Shown: positions 11,657-24,687, counted from the stretch's first letter. The stretch: DNA of 64,000 nt from Cricetomys ansorgei (GCA_026225945.1 JAMJFZ010001258.1:7726001-7790000); one strand, 5' to 3'. Translations and numbers: made by a program. Notes: generated by a model not told the origin, from the letters alone.

Positions 11657-13499
11657 GAAAATTTTTTGAAAATTTAAGAAAAAACAACCTAACAGAAAGG
11701 CTAGCATTATATACAAACAAAACTACAAAATCCTCATGTCTAAGATAGTTAAGATTCTTTATTATAGTATACTGGAACTCAAACAATACACTTTATGTCT
11801 TAAAACATGTTATATATATTCAACTCCCGTCACAAAGACATGCCTTCTAAATTTGGTGAATATATTTATCTAATATATGAACCCAGTGATAGAAGATAGT
11901 AAAAACAAATACCTCTTCTGGTAGTTAAAAATACATCCTTCCATGTTTTCAAAAGAAGGAGAGTTTTCTAGAGCAACTATTAAGGAAAATTACTGAGAAT
12001 TATTCCAACAATGTAACACATTCCACATACAGACAAGTCAGCTGCTATAGAATACCCAACTAGAAAAGTATGATGTGGGCTACAGAAAGGGTTAGAGAGA
12101 ACTGAGACTATGAATGCGCACCATAAACTTCTCAGGAAATACAATCACTCCCCCACACTCCACCTCTATCAACAAAGGTATCCAAAGATTTAAACAACCA
12201 AAGGGCTTCTTGAGAAAAGAATTGGAACGTGTTAAGAGCCTTGTGTAACCACTGACTACAAGAATCCAACAACTGTGTGACAAGGACACAAGTCTGAAAA
12301 GAATCAAGAATTATCAGAACGCCATGTCTGCACTAGTATGACCACTGTCTAAATAATCCCAGAAAAGACTAAAATCAATAAAAAGACAACATTCTCTTTC
12401 AGCTCAAGGTACATGGTGAAAATACTAAGGAAGGCTACTACAAAGAATTTTATCTTGTATTTGATCGAGGCTGGGGTTTGGGATCTTGGAATATAAAATG
12501 GTGCTAATGGTTTCAAACACCACGTTCTCAAAAATTTGTGTTGAACCAAACTACTTGATTTATATGTTTCCTATGTCTATCTGTTAACTCTTGGTCGGAG
12601 TGAATTAATACTTTATATCATGAAACTAACTTTTCCTGTTCCATTCCAAATCCTTTGACTATTTCAGAAAATCTATTTCCTCCTCAAGCATAAGATATTC
12701 GTTTTCTCTGAAATATATATCCACTATTGCCTGCAATGGGGAGTGCTTGCTTTAGGTGGGTAGTCATCTCCAGGTAGTATTAATGACTTATATTACTCCT
12801 CAGTGCTGTAGTATTAATGTCCCATCTTGCTTCTCAATACTGAAGTATGTCTTACATCACTTCTCAATCTTTGAACTTCCCATCTTTGCTAGTTCTCACT
12901 CTCACTTTACTGCTTTTTTTTCAAAGGAACCAACTTACTGGAAAATACATCATTCTGCGGGAGTGGATGAAGACCTGAGTAAATATGTATTACTGAGCAC
13001 AGCCATGTCAAGGACCCCAAGGTCTCAGACCCAGGGAAATAGTAAGATCTTCCCTGGTCCCGCACAGATGTTGGATTGTAGAAAGTATCAACCACAGCTT
13101 CTGCCTTCGATGTGGCCTGGGACTGCTCCTCTATAGAGACCCCCTACTGAGATTAGGTAAAGCAGCTGCTTGTCCTCCACCCCACACCCTCAACCCCAGT
13201 TTTTCTGTGTGTGCTGTTTCTTCATTCTCCCTCTTCCCGTTAATCCCAAAGCCCTGTAGGAAGTAGCACCATTCAATGCAGAAACAAAACGTTTACACTT
13301 ACAAACTGGAAGTGAGCAACCCATATGCAATATATTCGCAGAAATAAAGGTGTGTGTGTGTGATCAAACCCTTGTGAACTGTCCCGGTTGAGTATTAAGG
13401 GGTCCCTAAACTTTGGATCTGAGGAAGGGTGGCAGTCATGCAGCCAGTCACCTCATCAGCAACACCCGGAATTGATGTCTGTGGTGATGTCTGTGTAAG
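11657..13499. other. Unique AT-rich non-coding sequence
   Basis: No recognisable repeat or gene. A 126-codon plus-strand frame at 12,756-13,136 has no recognisable domain and is not longer than chance allows. Confidence 0.45.
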
Positions 13500-13612
13500 A
13501 ATCTGCTTGCACAGGCAATACCTTCAATCCAGCACTCGGAAGGCAGAGGCACATGGGCCTGAGTTTGAGGCCAGCCTAGTCTATACAGAGACCCTGTCTC
13601 ACAAAACAAGGT
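13500..13612 (+). repeat. B1 SINE
   Basis: It has 'ccttcaatccagcactcgga', 'gtttgaggccagcctagtct' and 'accctgtctcacaaaacaag'. The extreme left part is missing. Confidence 0.88.
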
Positions 13613-14494
13613 GGGACCTGTCTGCAATTAAAGAACCTTTAGGTATAAACTCATATACATGCTAGCGCAAGCATTATATATGTTTACATCCTTAGCTAAG
13701 CCAAAATATTACACAGTGGTTAGCATGGATTTACAATAAATTCCATTTTTACCATCACTGTCTCTTTCCTTTAAGAAAATTCCTTTAAGAAAAAAATGGT
13801 GAGCTTTTATGTCATCCAATAAAATAAACACATAGTACAAAGGAAGTCTAAATTAACAAAGGATCACATGGCTCCTTCCATCCACATGGAGTCCTCCAGT
13901 TTACAATGACTTTCCTATCATTATTTCACTTTATGTTCAAATCAACTTTTTGTATAATTATAGCACCATGTCATGGACTGACCACCTACTGATCTGGAAC
14001 ACCTGCTTCTTTGGTAGATATACTTTTAATCTTTTTTTTTTCTTAATCTAAGTGTTTCTAAGATATATAATATGAAGACTCAAGGAAAAATAGGTTATTA
14101 ACACTGTAAAGTTCATGAATGGTTTTCAACCTTAGAAAATACCATCCCTCTACTAAGTTAGTTTGTGAAATGTGACAACTCCTCTTTCTATCAACTCTGT
14201 CAAATGCAGAACTGTGTATTTTGAAGCCAGGTAATATTTGGGAGCTACAACATACAATATTTCTGAAATTAAGGATTATAGTGATAAGCTGCTGAGCAGT
14301 TTATGAAAGGTCTTAATTCATCACCATATTCTATGTTTACACAACATGATTCAGTGCACCTGAGCAAAAAGTTCAACAGTTCAATCAAATGTTGTGAAAA
14401 CATATGCCTGGATGCTTTATTATTCCTATTTTTCATGCTGGAATACTTTCCAGTTTGATGCCATGTCAGTCAAGAGATGTTAGGAGCATTATAA
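13613..14494. other. Unique AT-rich non-coding sequence
   Basis: No gene, RNA or repeat family recognised. Confidence 0.45.
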
Positions 14495-14640
14495 CAACAG
14501 CTGCTGTCATTAGGCACCTACTAGATGCTAAAGGCTGTGCTGAGTACTTCTGATGGACTTCACCAGAGCACTGGCTTTCCCTTAAAGCTGGCTGAGTGGC
14601 AGTCCCAGAATACGAATCTAGTTCTAATTCAATGCCCAGA
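14495..14640 (-). repeat. MIR SINE, minus orientation
   Basis: The order 'aggcacctactagatgctaa', 'gtgctgagtacttctgatgg', then 'ctgagtggcagtcccagaat' and 'cgaatctagtt' follows the reversed MIR, in which the size/age block precedes the tRNA-like part. Confidence 0.55.
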
Positions 14641-15339
14641 GTGCCATCTGTTACACACAAACAATACCAACCTTATCTAATTACATTAACATTTTGTGAT
14701 TAAGAAGTCAAGCTTTATGCTGGTTTTGATTTCTGAAGGTATTACTATCTCATAAACACAGCACTTATTATTTTATACCATTCCTCCAAAGTAAATTTTA
14801 ATCATTTGCTTGCTATTCTTTTAGTAAATACAAACAGAAACATTCTTATTCACATTTCAAAAACAATACCCCACCCCACCCCAGCCCAGCTCACAATGAA
14901 AACAAACAACCTGGTAGCACACTGCAGTCTACAACTTGATTTCAAAAGCAGCAGTACACAATGGACACTTTATCCTAGGTCAGCCTATGCAGAATGAGTG
15001 TGTTCTTCAATGTTTATAGCACATGGCTAACCACAGCACTGCCATTTTCCATTTCCAGGTTGAATTTTTTAACCATTATCAACTCTGCTATAACACATAT
15101 CTTTGTACATACAATGTAGCCATTTTGTACTTTTTATATAAAATGTAAATTCCTATAAATAAAATTGATGAAGCAAGGAATAAGAGTAAACTAACTGATC
15201 AGTTCTGACAAACTGCCTTATGTCACAAACTTATCAGAACACACACATTGGAATTAAAACTTCACTTAACACCTCTGTTCTGGGGGACTTTACTAATCTT
15301 ATTTTTGGCATATTGATTAGAACAAGAATCTTAGTATAT
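14641..15339. other. Unique non-coding sequence
   Basis: It holds a CCCCA-rich run near 14,870-14,890. No other recognisable element. Confidence 0.45.
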
Positions 15340-15702
15340 AGTTGAGGTGATTTGAATAAGAAGGGTCTCCATGGGCTCAGATATGTAAATGCTTAGTCAT
15401 CAGGAAGCAGCCTACTTGAGAAGAATTAGGAGATGTAGCCTTACTGGAGGAAGTTCATCATTGGGTGTGGGACCAAGCCAGGCCCAGCGGCTCTCTTCCT
15501 GCTGCCTGAGGATCTGGATATAGAATGCTCAGCCACTGCTCCAGCACCATGTCTGCCTGCCTGCGGCCATGTTCCCTGCCATGATAAAGGACTAAGCCTC
15601 TGAAACCATAAGCTATCCTCGATTAAATGTTTGTTTTTTATCAGAGTTGTCTTGGTCATGGTATCTTTCCACAGCAATAGAACACTGACTGGGGACAATA
15701 GT
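15340..15702 (+). mobile_element. URR1-type non-autonomous DNA transposon relic
   Basis: Rodent URR1 is a non-autonomous, hAT-group (MER1-type) element with no protein of its own. This copy has 'ttgaggtgatttgaataaga' near the start and 'cagcaccatgtctgcctgcc' in the middle. Near the end it has 'cctctgaaaccataagc', 'agagttgtcttggtcatggt' and 'cacagcaatagaacactgac'. It is close to full length but clearly diverged. The family name is from memory of the consensus. Confidence 0.75.
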
Positions 15703-16824
15703 ATAATAAAAATTTTACAATTTTAACTTTATATGTAGAAACACTTATGAGAGTGTATGCATTATATTCTAATAGAGTATTTCTCTATTAGAGAAATGCA
15801 GACATACAATTTAACTCAACACCTAAATGACCTCGTAGAATCCAGATAGACAATTCTAATAGTAATAACCAAGCATATGCTATACAAAAATGCTCACTGA
15901 AAAGTGAAAAGCTACTTCATTACCATCTGCCACAAAAAGGAATGTACCAACACTGTAACCAAGCAGAAGCCAGGAGCGAGTCAAGACCACTCTTTCATAA
16001 CTGAACTAGATGCAAATGTAGAAAGATCACCATGGTGGACTGCCAGGGCTGCTTCTCTCTCTGCTAGGATCTTCAGGCTTTCAGCCATCTGGTTTGTATT
16101 TCCTACACTACTAGGGAGCTGTATTTAGTCACAAACAAATTAAAAGCGCTATTTTCCTCTTGTATCTTCAGTTATTCCATATGCTTTGTTCTGCCTATTC
16201 CAGAACAGACTGTTAAAGGCCTCATTATTAACACCTTGAACCAACAGAATGCCATCTACTTACAGTATATGAGTATATACAGTATATGATTACAGTTCCT
16301 GTACTCATTTCAACAGTGGCTTCTTGAAACTCTAAGGAAATTCCTCCTTTGCTACTAAAATTTCTCAGGAACCCTATCTGCAGAGGGGCCTAAGACCTGT
16401 CCCCATGTCAAGTCATTTTCTTTACTAGCTATTGTGTCTTCATTGCCTGGACTGTTTAGGATTGATACAACTTCAATTTATTCAGTCATTAACTTTTCAT
16501 GTGTTTGCTATAAGCTATGTGTCAAAATACCCAGTACACGCTAGAAAGGTCTGTACTTTAAACACAAAGTTGATCTGGTTAAAACCCCACTCCTGTCTTT
16601 GGGATGAGCATCTGTGACCTGCTGGAATAATAACTCAAGAACACTCTAGAGAACTGTTCTCAACAATGGTGGAACACAAACTCCAAAAATAAACCAAAAT
16701 ATATAAGCTAAAATAGTAGATCATGACAGTATTTAAATATTACTCTTTCTCAATTCCCAACAAAATATTTTCAAAACAGTATCTTAGTTTCATCAGCAGT
16801 TACTATTATTTATTAGTTTATTTA
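15703..16824. other. Unique non-coding sequence
   Basis: Nothing recognised. A minus-strand acceptor-like tract (CCCCTCTGCAG) lies at about 16,380 without a matching donor or long open frame. Confidence 0.45.
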
Positions 16825-16975
16825 TTTAATGTGTTGGGAGACACAATGCCTTTAATTGTAGCACTCTGGAGACAGAGGCAATTGGATCTCTGAGGTCAAG
16901 GAGAGACTGTTCTATATAGTGTCGAGTTCCAGGCCAGCCAAGCTACACAATGAGATCCTGTCTCAAAAAACAAAC
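16825..16975 (+). repeat. B1 SINE, diverged
   Basis: It has 'caatgcctttaattgtagca', 'gagttccaggccagccaagc' and 'gagatcctgtctcaaaaaac'. Full length with many substitutions. Confidence 0.85.
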
Positions 16976-17157
16976 AGAAAAAGAACAACAAAATTGCTGT
17001 TTTATACTCTGAAAATGAGTTTTTCAAGGTCAATGTTATTGACCAGTGAATCCAGATTAATCATTACTGACTTACTGTATACAATTTGCTGAGTAGTGGA
17101 AACAAATAATAACTCATGAAAAGCAAATTATAAAGTAACTTATCAAAATTGAAGTAG

Positions 17158-17320
17158 GGGCCAGCAAGATGGCTCAGCCATGTAAAGATGCCTGCAAACC
17201 TGGCAACCCGAGTTGAGTTCCTGTTACTCAGATGGTGGAAGGAGAGAACCGACTTCTGAGAGTTGTTCTCAACCTTCACACCACACGTGCACATCACACA
17301 AACGTAATAAAAAACTGCAA
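17158..17320 (+). repeat. B2/B3-family SINE
   Basis: It has 'ggccagcaagatggctcagc', 'atggtggaaggagagaaccg' and a tail ending in 'cgtaataaaaaac'. Confidence 0.88.
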
Positions 17321-17757
17321 AAGCTCTACAGTAGAAAATATGCACTTTGTCTTTTCTTAAATTTACATCAAAATCAACAAAAACATTCTTGAGTGTGCGC
17401 ATACTTGAGCAGTCAGATTGCTTTGCCAGTAGTGGGAAGTTTCTCTCTTGAGATAACTGTGAGAAATGGTACCTGCTTATAATTATAAAGAGAATTAGAC
17501 CTTGTTTCCCAGTCTAAAAAGTAAAAACACTAACACAAAGAAGTATCAGACAGAACTCACTGGTCAGTAAGGTAATGCTGAGTGCTAATTCTAAACAGTT
17601 TTTTTCTAACAACACCAAAATCTTCATAAACACACAAAATCTACATTTCTTATTATTACAGAGTGTTTGTTTTTTAAGAATGGCATTGTTTTAATTGAAA
17701 TGAATTAATTTTTTCTCTTTCAAAGAACGAAAGCTTCTTTATTGTAAAAGATACATA
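17321..17757. other. Unique AT-rich non-coding sequence
   Basis: Nothing recognised beyond short T-runs. Confidence 0.45.
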
Positions 17758-17880
17758 GGGCCAACCCTGTGGTGGTACACTTGTAATCTCAGAATCTGGG
17801 ATGATAAAGAGGGAGAAAGAGTTCTCAGCTAGCTTGGGCTACACGGTCAGAGGCTATCTCAATCAGTCAGATTACAGGAT
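17758..17880 (+). repeat. Diverged B1-like SINE
   Basis: It has 'tgtggtggtacacttgtaat' at the left and 'gctagcttgggctacacggt' further right, in B1 order. Confidence 0.6.
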
Positions 17881-18261
17881 CGCTTCTCTAAATCTATCAA
17901 AGTCACTTCAATACTAACTCTAATAAAAGAACAGCCGAACCCTCTGTGCTGGTTAAGCCTCTGGGGCACATCATTATCTTCTGGCTGTCTTACTACTACT
18001 AGGGCTCTTGTTCCTCCTTCTCAAAATATACTTTAAAGTTAATAATGACTATTTTGTACATTTCAATATAACTGTACCTTAAATCACTTCATTTTTCCTA
18101 GTGTTCACGTGGCTACATCAGCCTACAGAGCAGACAATGACCTTCCAGTTAGAACCTCTCACTCAGAACAATCAAGTCACAGTCTATTTCAAAAACTTCT
18201 TTTGCAACAAATAAAGTCATAAAGTTTTAAGAGAATTGATTAATCTATATCTAAGGTTTTG

Positions 18262-18490
18262 TTTTCAATTTTTTAAAGATTCTTTATTTTATTTTGTGTG
18301 TGAGTATTCTGCCTGCATGTATGACTATGTTCTACATGTGTATCCGGTGCCCTCCAAGGCCAGAAGCAGACACGGTCCCCTGGAGCTAGAACCACAGGTG
18401 GTTGTGAGCCACCACATGGGTGCTGGCAATCAAGCTCCAGTCCTCTGGAAAAGCAGTCAGAGCTCTTATTACTGATCCTCAGCTCTCTAG
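18262..18490 (-). repeat. B2/B3-family SINE, minus orientation
   Basis: It starts with a reversed tail ('tttttaaagattctttattt'). The middle has 'tcccctggagctagaaccac', and the end has 'gagctcttattactgatcct', the reversed tRNA head. Confidence 0.92.
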
Positions 18491-18499
18491 GCCTGTACT

Positions 18500-18602
18500 T
18501 TTAATTTTTTTGAGACGAGGTCTTGCTGTTTGGCCAGGTCATCTTGAACTCATGCTCATGCCATAGCCCCCCAAGGGTTGGGATTATAGACTTTTGCAAT
18601 TA
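18500..18602 (-). repeat. B1-like SINE, minus orientation
   Basis: It has 'tttttttgagacgaggtctt', 'tggccaggtcatcttgaact' and 'gggttgggattatagac', in reversed B1 order. Confidence 0.75.
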
Positions 18603-18609
18603 CTGGTGG

Positions 18610-19340
18610 GAATAAGGGATTTCCTTATGTACAGGGTCCACAGAGCCCCCAAACCCACGGATAAACTTCAGAAAACTCAATCTGAATTCTCTCAAAGAGA
18701 GGGGAAAAATTATCCTTGAACTTTTCTGGGGAGTACCCAGAGCTTCCATCAATTCTCAAAAGGGATCTGTGGACCCAAGAGTTCAAGAAGTTAGCTGAAC
18801 AGACTTAGCACACTGAGATGGTGTGCTATGAACATATAACCCCTAAATGGACATCTGTATCATCCCCTCCGAGGCCCAGGGAAAAACGCAGAAGCGGGGG
18901 CAAAAAGAGTGTAAGGACCACGGGATGTCTTCCAGAAGGCATTCCAGAAGACTGCTGCACTCATGAACTCACTGAAGGTGTGGTAATATGCCCAAGACTG
19001 AATACCATGCATGGGGTAGGGGCCCACTAGGCTTTACCCTTCCCTAAAGGACTATTTGCAGTTACTGGCTGCTAAGGGAGGAGGTGTCCTTTTCTTGCTG
19101 ATGTAGCTGCTGACAAGTTGCCCATGTTCTAGTAATAACCCCTTCCCCGAAAGCGTGTGTAAACAATTCTAAGACTGAGTGGGCCACACACAAAAAGAAG
19201 ACATAAAAGGAGGGAGACCTGGAAAGAAGGGTTTCAGGGGAGGAGGATGGGGGGGGCAAAATGAGAGAGGAATGTGGAACAAAAACTACCAAATTGATTA
19301 TACACGTGTATAAAATTGTCGAAGAATGTTTTAAAGTTCA
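18610..19340 (+). mobile_element. Rodent L1 (Lx-like) 3' end fragment
   Basis: The order 'cttccagaaggcattccaga', 'ctgctgcactcatgaactca' and 'ttgcagttactggctgctaa' follows the 3' UTR of old rodent L1s. So do the purine-rich 'ggtttcaggggaggaggatg' and a terminal 'tataaaattgtcgaagaat'. No ORF2 coding part is present, so the copy is 5'-truncated and dead. Small open frames inside it are not genes. Confidence 0.65.
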
Positions 19341-20049
19341 CCTGATGATTTCACTAGTACATGCCTTTCAGATAGGAGCATCAGTGGGTGGTTAAGTAAC
19401 TTGTTGCTGATTAAGTACATATCTGTGCAGTAACTGCTTCATGAAGTCAATAATAAACAGGTGCAGGTTCTAGTTGGTAGAACACACTCTCGTCTGCTGC
19501 TGTTCCTACTGGACAGTGACAGAGCAGCAGGAACTGCCCACGGGCATGAGTGCATCTGTGGAAAGATGCCAAGCACACAAATACCCTACATTAAATAAGT
19601 CCAGCAGAAAACGCTTACGAACCACTGGTGACTCCCTACCCCCATTCTATAGATGAAGAAACACAGGTTTAGGGACAGACTTCATTCCTGCAACTCAGTC
19701 AAAGACTAAAGATGAAACGGACCCTCAGGAAGCATTTCCTGGGTCTGGATGATCTTATGCCTCAGTATGTATCAGCGTTCGCCCTTGGTGTGACTGCACA
19801 CCCGCCTTGCAGAGCCTTACTGCCCACCACACTTGAGCTCTCCTCTCCGGCCAGTGCTCCACAGGCCTGCATTTCGAGCTGCCTGTTTAACTGTTCCTAC
19901 TCCTGCCCCTGAGTCTTGACCTTCATTCACGTGCTGAGCAACCAAACTCTTACCCCTTGACTGGGGTGGGAAGAGGCAGGGAGGGAAGCGGCATGAGGGT
20001 CGGGGAGAGAGACCAAGACAGAGAAATATCAATTTTAACTTACTTTTCT
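19341..20049. other. Mostly unique sequence with a possible MIR trace
   Basis: Around 19,640-19,690 'ctatagatgaagaaacacag' and 'tttagggacag' resemble the reversed MIR core, but the fragment is too short for a firm call. Nothing else recognised. Confidence 0.35.
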
Positions 20050-20365
20050 TTTTCCATGCCCAAACCAGGGCTTCCTTAACTCAGCCTTCCCTTCCACATT
20101 CTCCTGACTTAACTATCTTTCCTCTTGAGCTAGTTTTCCCTTCCCCCTTGGACACTACTGACTTATTTCACGCTTTGGTTCTTTCTCTCTGGAATGCTAC
20201 AGTGACCTCACCTTCGGCCTTGTATCTCTCCAGCTACTCTCAATGCCTCTGCCAAAATAAGATACTAAAAGCCCAGACCTGACCACAGCACTCCAAGTCC
20301 TATAAACCTTTCAGTGCCTTCCCACTTCACACAGGATCCGGTCCAAAGAACATGGCATATCTTTG
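20050..20365 (+). repeat. L2-like LINE fragment
   Basis: The blocks 'ccagacctgaccacagcact', 'cctttcagtgccttcccact' and 'aggatccggtcca' follow the region just upstream of the L2 3' end. A 'tctctctggaatgctaca' block stands before them, out of the usual order, so two fragments may be joined. Confidence 0.45.
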
Positions 20366-20584
20366 TTATGAATCTATTACATGCTTTATATTACAATAGG
20401 ATACTGCACTTAAATATGGAATCAAGTAGTCCTTATAATAGATGATAATTCTCAAAAATTACTTTGCAATCACACATAAATTAGCAGGTTCTACTACACG
20501 CATGCAGTATAATCCTGACACTGTTCATTTGTTCACTCATGTTTCAGGAAAGCTGGCCCAGTAAATCACCTGTTCATCTTTACA

Positions 20585-20745
20585 CCATCATCTGGGAGTA
20601 GAAATACACCCCTCTAACCCCAGTACTCACAAAGCAGAGGCAGACAGATTTGTGTGACTTCTAGGCTAGCCTGGTCTACATAGCAAGCTCTAGGCTAGCC
20701 AGAGCTTCATACTAAGATCCTATGTAAAAAAGAAAAAGTTTACAC
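20585..20745 (+). repeat. B1 SINE, diverged
   Basis: It has 'acccctctaaccccagtact', 'ctagcctggtctacatagca' and 'gatcctatgtaaaaaag' in B1 order. Confidence 0.85.
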
Positions 20746-20904
20746 AATCTGTCTCCACCAGATTGGGAAGAAAGCCACCTCACACTTCCCACTACATACT
20801 CTACATAGTCTCACCCACCTCACTCAGGGTAGCAATGTCTAGTGTGTTTTTTTAAATATGATAGTATTTAGAAATCTGCAGAAAAAAAATAACTTCCTTA
20901 ACAA

Positions 20905-21095
20905 TTTGCTTAAAGACAATATACTGATTACTTTCCTCATTTCTGTGACAAAATACTTGACAAAAACAACTTCAGGGAGAAAGGGTTCGTTCACGTGGGC
21001 TAGTGTGAGGTGTGTCATGTGAACGGCATGGTGAGCAGGAGTCCGAGGCACCTGGTCACGTTGTGTCCACAGTCGTGAAGCAGAGAAAGATAGAA
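20905..21095 (-). mobile_element. URR1-like DNA transposon relic, minus orientation
   Basis: The blocks 'cctcatttctgtgacaaaat', 'acttgacaaaaacaacttca', 'cacctggtcacgttgtgtcc' and 'gtgaagcagagaaag' match the common rodent MER1-type relic related to the element at 15.3 kb, read in reverse. It is truncated at one end. Confidence 0.5.
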
Positions 21096-23084
21096 CAGTG
21101 CTCAGATCACGTTTTCATTTGGTCTGAGACCCTGACACTAATTAATTAGGTAGTATTTGTATGCAACAGGCCTTAGAAATAATGATGCAACATCGACATC
21201 TGTGTGAGCTTTCAAGGAAAAGAGTGATCACAAACCCTGAAGCCTGTAGACCCGTAACTTGAACGGCACAGTTTCTCCAACACGTGTTGGTGTTTGTGCT
21301 CTAGTCACCCGGAGGAAACACTGGATTTTAACAGTGAGGTCAATCAGGACTTACGCAGCACTCTCAGTCTTTGCTATGCTGCAGTGCATTGTGAACCTTT
21401 CAAAGAGAAGGTGCAAGAAAGTAGTTTTCCCATCATGCTTGGAACTACTCTGTCGAGAACTCTCTAAAACTAATGAAGTACAGAACATACAGTGGGAAAT
21501 GATCCTCTGGGCACAAATGTGAAAACGGCAGTGTTACTATATGTATGCAAAGCTCAGCTCATGGAGTAAAAAGGTCTACAGCAGTTCTTAAGTTCCAGTC
21601 CCCATCTGAGATATTTTCGCTCGTACCAAGTGGTATTCAGGTAGCCCAACTGCCTGCATCTTAGAGAACATGACTGCAACTTTCTCTACACAAGAAGAGA
21701 GATACGGGTACTATTTACTAGGGTTAAGCCATCTGAACTTCAGCATCTTTCTTATTCATGAATTCACAGAAGCAAGCTATCATCCTAGGAACTCAGGGTA
21801 GGAAGTAAAACAAGTGAGGGCAGCCTATGAATCCATTTCCCTGTCTCTTCTGTGAGCCTCTAACAGTGAAAACGCAACATGAGCATGAAGGGTTTCTCCT
21901 AGCTGTGTAATCTTTGTGCTGTGTGTCTTTTAATACGGCACTTGAGAATTTTTAAATTATAAACCAACTAATTCTATTGCAACTATTAATTATATTAATT
22001 TTATTATATAAATTATATTAATTTATAGTTACATTGCAGGAACACCACTTGCACTATGAATCACACTCTCCAGAAATGAGCCTATCTTGATCTGCCAGCT
22101 GGATAGATCCCAGGTAAATTTCAGACCAGAACTTGGCAAACTACCCCTTACACACATACCATTTGACATAGAACATACATTAAAGATGCATTCTAAGACT
22201 GTCCTGAAAACCAAACAGCTGGATCATAACACAAATGTATTAAATGCATCTTTTTTTAATTTGCAGTTTAAACTAGATGAGCAGTTTAAATAGTACTCCA
22301 ATACTGCACTTCAATTCTGCATATATCTCTTCTGTTATTAGTCAGTTGGCATCTAACACTGGATTAGGAAAGCCTGCCATCTGGTAGTTATAGCAACTCT
22401 TCACCAACGTGGTTAGAAGCTGAAGACCATGAGTCACCCTGAAATGCAAACCAAGCTTATTACTATGAATATGTCGAAATCTTTTCTTCAAAAACAGCCA
22501 TTCAATGGGGCTTTTCACTCAGAGCAATATCATGCATGCAAACATTACATAACTGACCCACAAAAAAATCAAGTTTTAAAGGGGTTAAAGGAATGTGTGA
22601 TTGAATTAAATAAGTCATTAGGTTCACATTATTCTCACACACAAGGCAGCCACTGTCTCTTTCATAAAGCCTAGGGATGAGAGCCAAATTAGCCATTCAA
22701 TTTAACTCTCACTTCTCTTAATCATAATGAGGATGTTCTTTGGTACACATTCCTTTCCTCTCCATGAAATTTCAGGTGATACTCCAGATAAATAACACAC
22801 ATACGAAAACAATACCATGTGTAGTATATGAGCATGAACAAAGTGTGTTTAAACTTGCTATGATCTCAGTCATGAAGGAAGGCAGAGTAGGGAAGAAAAT
22901 TAAGAGTCTGATCATCTAGATTCTACAGTTTCCTAAGGTTACACATTAGGATACTGATAGGCTTTGGAAAACTCATCCACACTTCCTGGTCAGAAATGCT
23001 TTTTGCTTCCTAGCATATCAGTTTCCTTTCTGAAATAACAACAATCATGGTTTACACAGCAGTGTGTGTCACCTGCACAGTGTT
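21096..23084. other. Unique AT-rich non-coding sequence
   Basis: It includes a strongly AT-rich stretch (about 21,955-22,030) with repeated TTAATTATA units that could fold on itself. No coding, RNA or transposon signal recognised. Confidence 0.45.
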
Positions 23085-23212
23085 TGTGCAGCACCCACTT
23101 GTTGCCTCAAACTCACTTTGAAACCTATGCAAGGCCTTGAACTCAAAATCCTTCAGCCTCAGCTGCTCAAGCGCTGAGATGGCAGACACTCAGCACCATG
23201 CCTGACTGTGCT
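23085..23212 (-). repeat. B1/B4-like SINE, minus orientation, diverged
   Basis: It has 'aggccttgaactcaaaatcc', 'ttcagcctcagctgctcaag' and 'tcagcaccatgcctgac' in reversed B1/B4 order. Confidence 0.6.
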
Positions 23213-23530
23213 CTGCTCTTTGAATTTGCTCAGATATCGTCACTCCCCTCCCGAGCTTTGCTTTACTTTAAATATTTCTGCTCTTCTTTTATCTTCCCAA
23301 AGTCAGTAACACATACTTGAACTGACTGAAGGCAGCAGTTTGTGAGTGGATGCAGAATCCCGTCTTCTGCAGCACTCAGCCGGTAATCACAGTCACCGCG
23401 CCAGCACCCTGACATTTCCCCTTGCTGGTTCTTAGTGCAGCAATGTCAAGGACACGGCCATTAAGAGATGGCACAGGATTATGCAAGGCTCATCCAGCTC
23501 AATATGCTTATTTTATCCCATTGTTTTACT

Positions 23531-23742
23531 TCAATACCGTCTATAAAAAGCCCCTTCCTTATTCAGTTGGTCTCTGAAGCCTAAGATTTGATATTCCAGG
23601 CATGTAGTAGAGACTCTTCTTGTATCTTTTTCTAAAAGCTTCTGAAAGAACTTTCGGTGATGGAGTTCACGGTGAGAAGGACATTCTTTCACAAGTTTCT
23701 GATGCTCCACACTGCTCGAAAGGCTGTCAGTAACCTTAATGT
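23531..23742 (-). other. Minus-strand open frame after a possible acceptor, weak
   Basis: On the minus strand ACTTCCTCAG ends at 23,743 and is followed by about 70 open codons to a TGA at 23,531-23,533. The peptide is rich in charged residues (Lys, Glu, His, Arg), with no recognised domain. No AATAAA was found just downstream on that strand. About 70 open codons has a few per cent chance per frame, so this may be nothing. Confidence 0.15.
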
Positions 23743-24185
23743 CTGAGGAAGTAAACTGTAGTGTTCTCACCACAAAAAATAAGTATATAAAGAAGGTAAG
23801 GCACATGTAAATAGTTAATCTAGCTGCTCTGTAACATTATTTCAAAACATGTTGTACATGGTAACTTATGTAATTTTCCCCAATTAAAGTTTTAAAAAGA
23901 AAACTTCATTAATGTTTGAGCCGCTCACCAGGTACCAAGAGGGGTAAAGGGCGGCCTGGAGAGAAACAACTCAAGGATCACAAGTGGCAATAGTACCATT
24001 AGGCAAGAGACCCCTTTACCTATCACACTATGCTTCAGACTAAAGCACACAGGAAATCTAAAATATGATACTGGCTCAGACAACACTAGGATTAAAGCTT
24101 TTATAAATCATACCTACATGACAGGTACCCAAAGAACAGTAGTCATAAATTTATTTTTGTCACCTGTCTTCAAGAAGGTTGGTCA

Positions 24186-24348
24186 AGCCGGGGTGCTGGT
24201 GGTGGCACACGCCTTTAATCCCAGCACTCAGGAGGCAGAGGCAGGCGGATCTCTGTGAGTTCGAGGCCAGCCTGGTCTACAGAGTGAGTTCCAAGACAGT
24301 CAGAGTTACAACAGAGAAACCCTGTCTCAAAAAGCCAAAAAAACAAAG
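24186..24348 (+). repeat. B1 SINE, well preserved
   Basis: It has 'acgcctttaatcccagcact', 'gttcgaggccagcctggtct' and 'gagaaaccctgtctcaaaaa'. This is one of the youngest-looking SINEs in the window. Confidence 0.97.
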
Positions 24349-24687
24349 AAGGCTGGTAAAGAGTTAGCAAGTACCTATTAGAGTGGAACAGCCACTTCTT
24401 GTTTTGAACCTTCTCCTGGGAAGGTTACAGAATAGAGGCAATAGCTGCATGTAGGCAGCAGTCTCCAGCACTTGTCATACGAGCTGGCCAAGCGTGTCAG
24501 CCAGAATACTTACAGCTAGAGAATCCTGAGGAAGCATTTCCCAGATTCCTGCCAGGTCTCATCTGTAAGAGCACAGCATGAACTTTCCTCTACAGCAGCA
24601 TTGTTCAACAAAAATATGACGTGAGCAACAGAGGCATAGACAAGCTCCTAAATTTTCTAGTAGGTACACTAAAAAGTAAACAGCAAG

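Noticed and set aside
12756..13136. 126-codon plus-strand open frame
   Set aside because: Same reason as for the frame at 8.2 kb; composition looks random.
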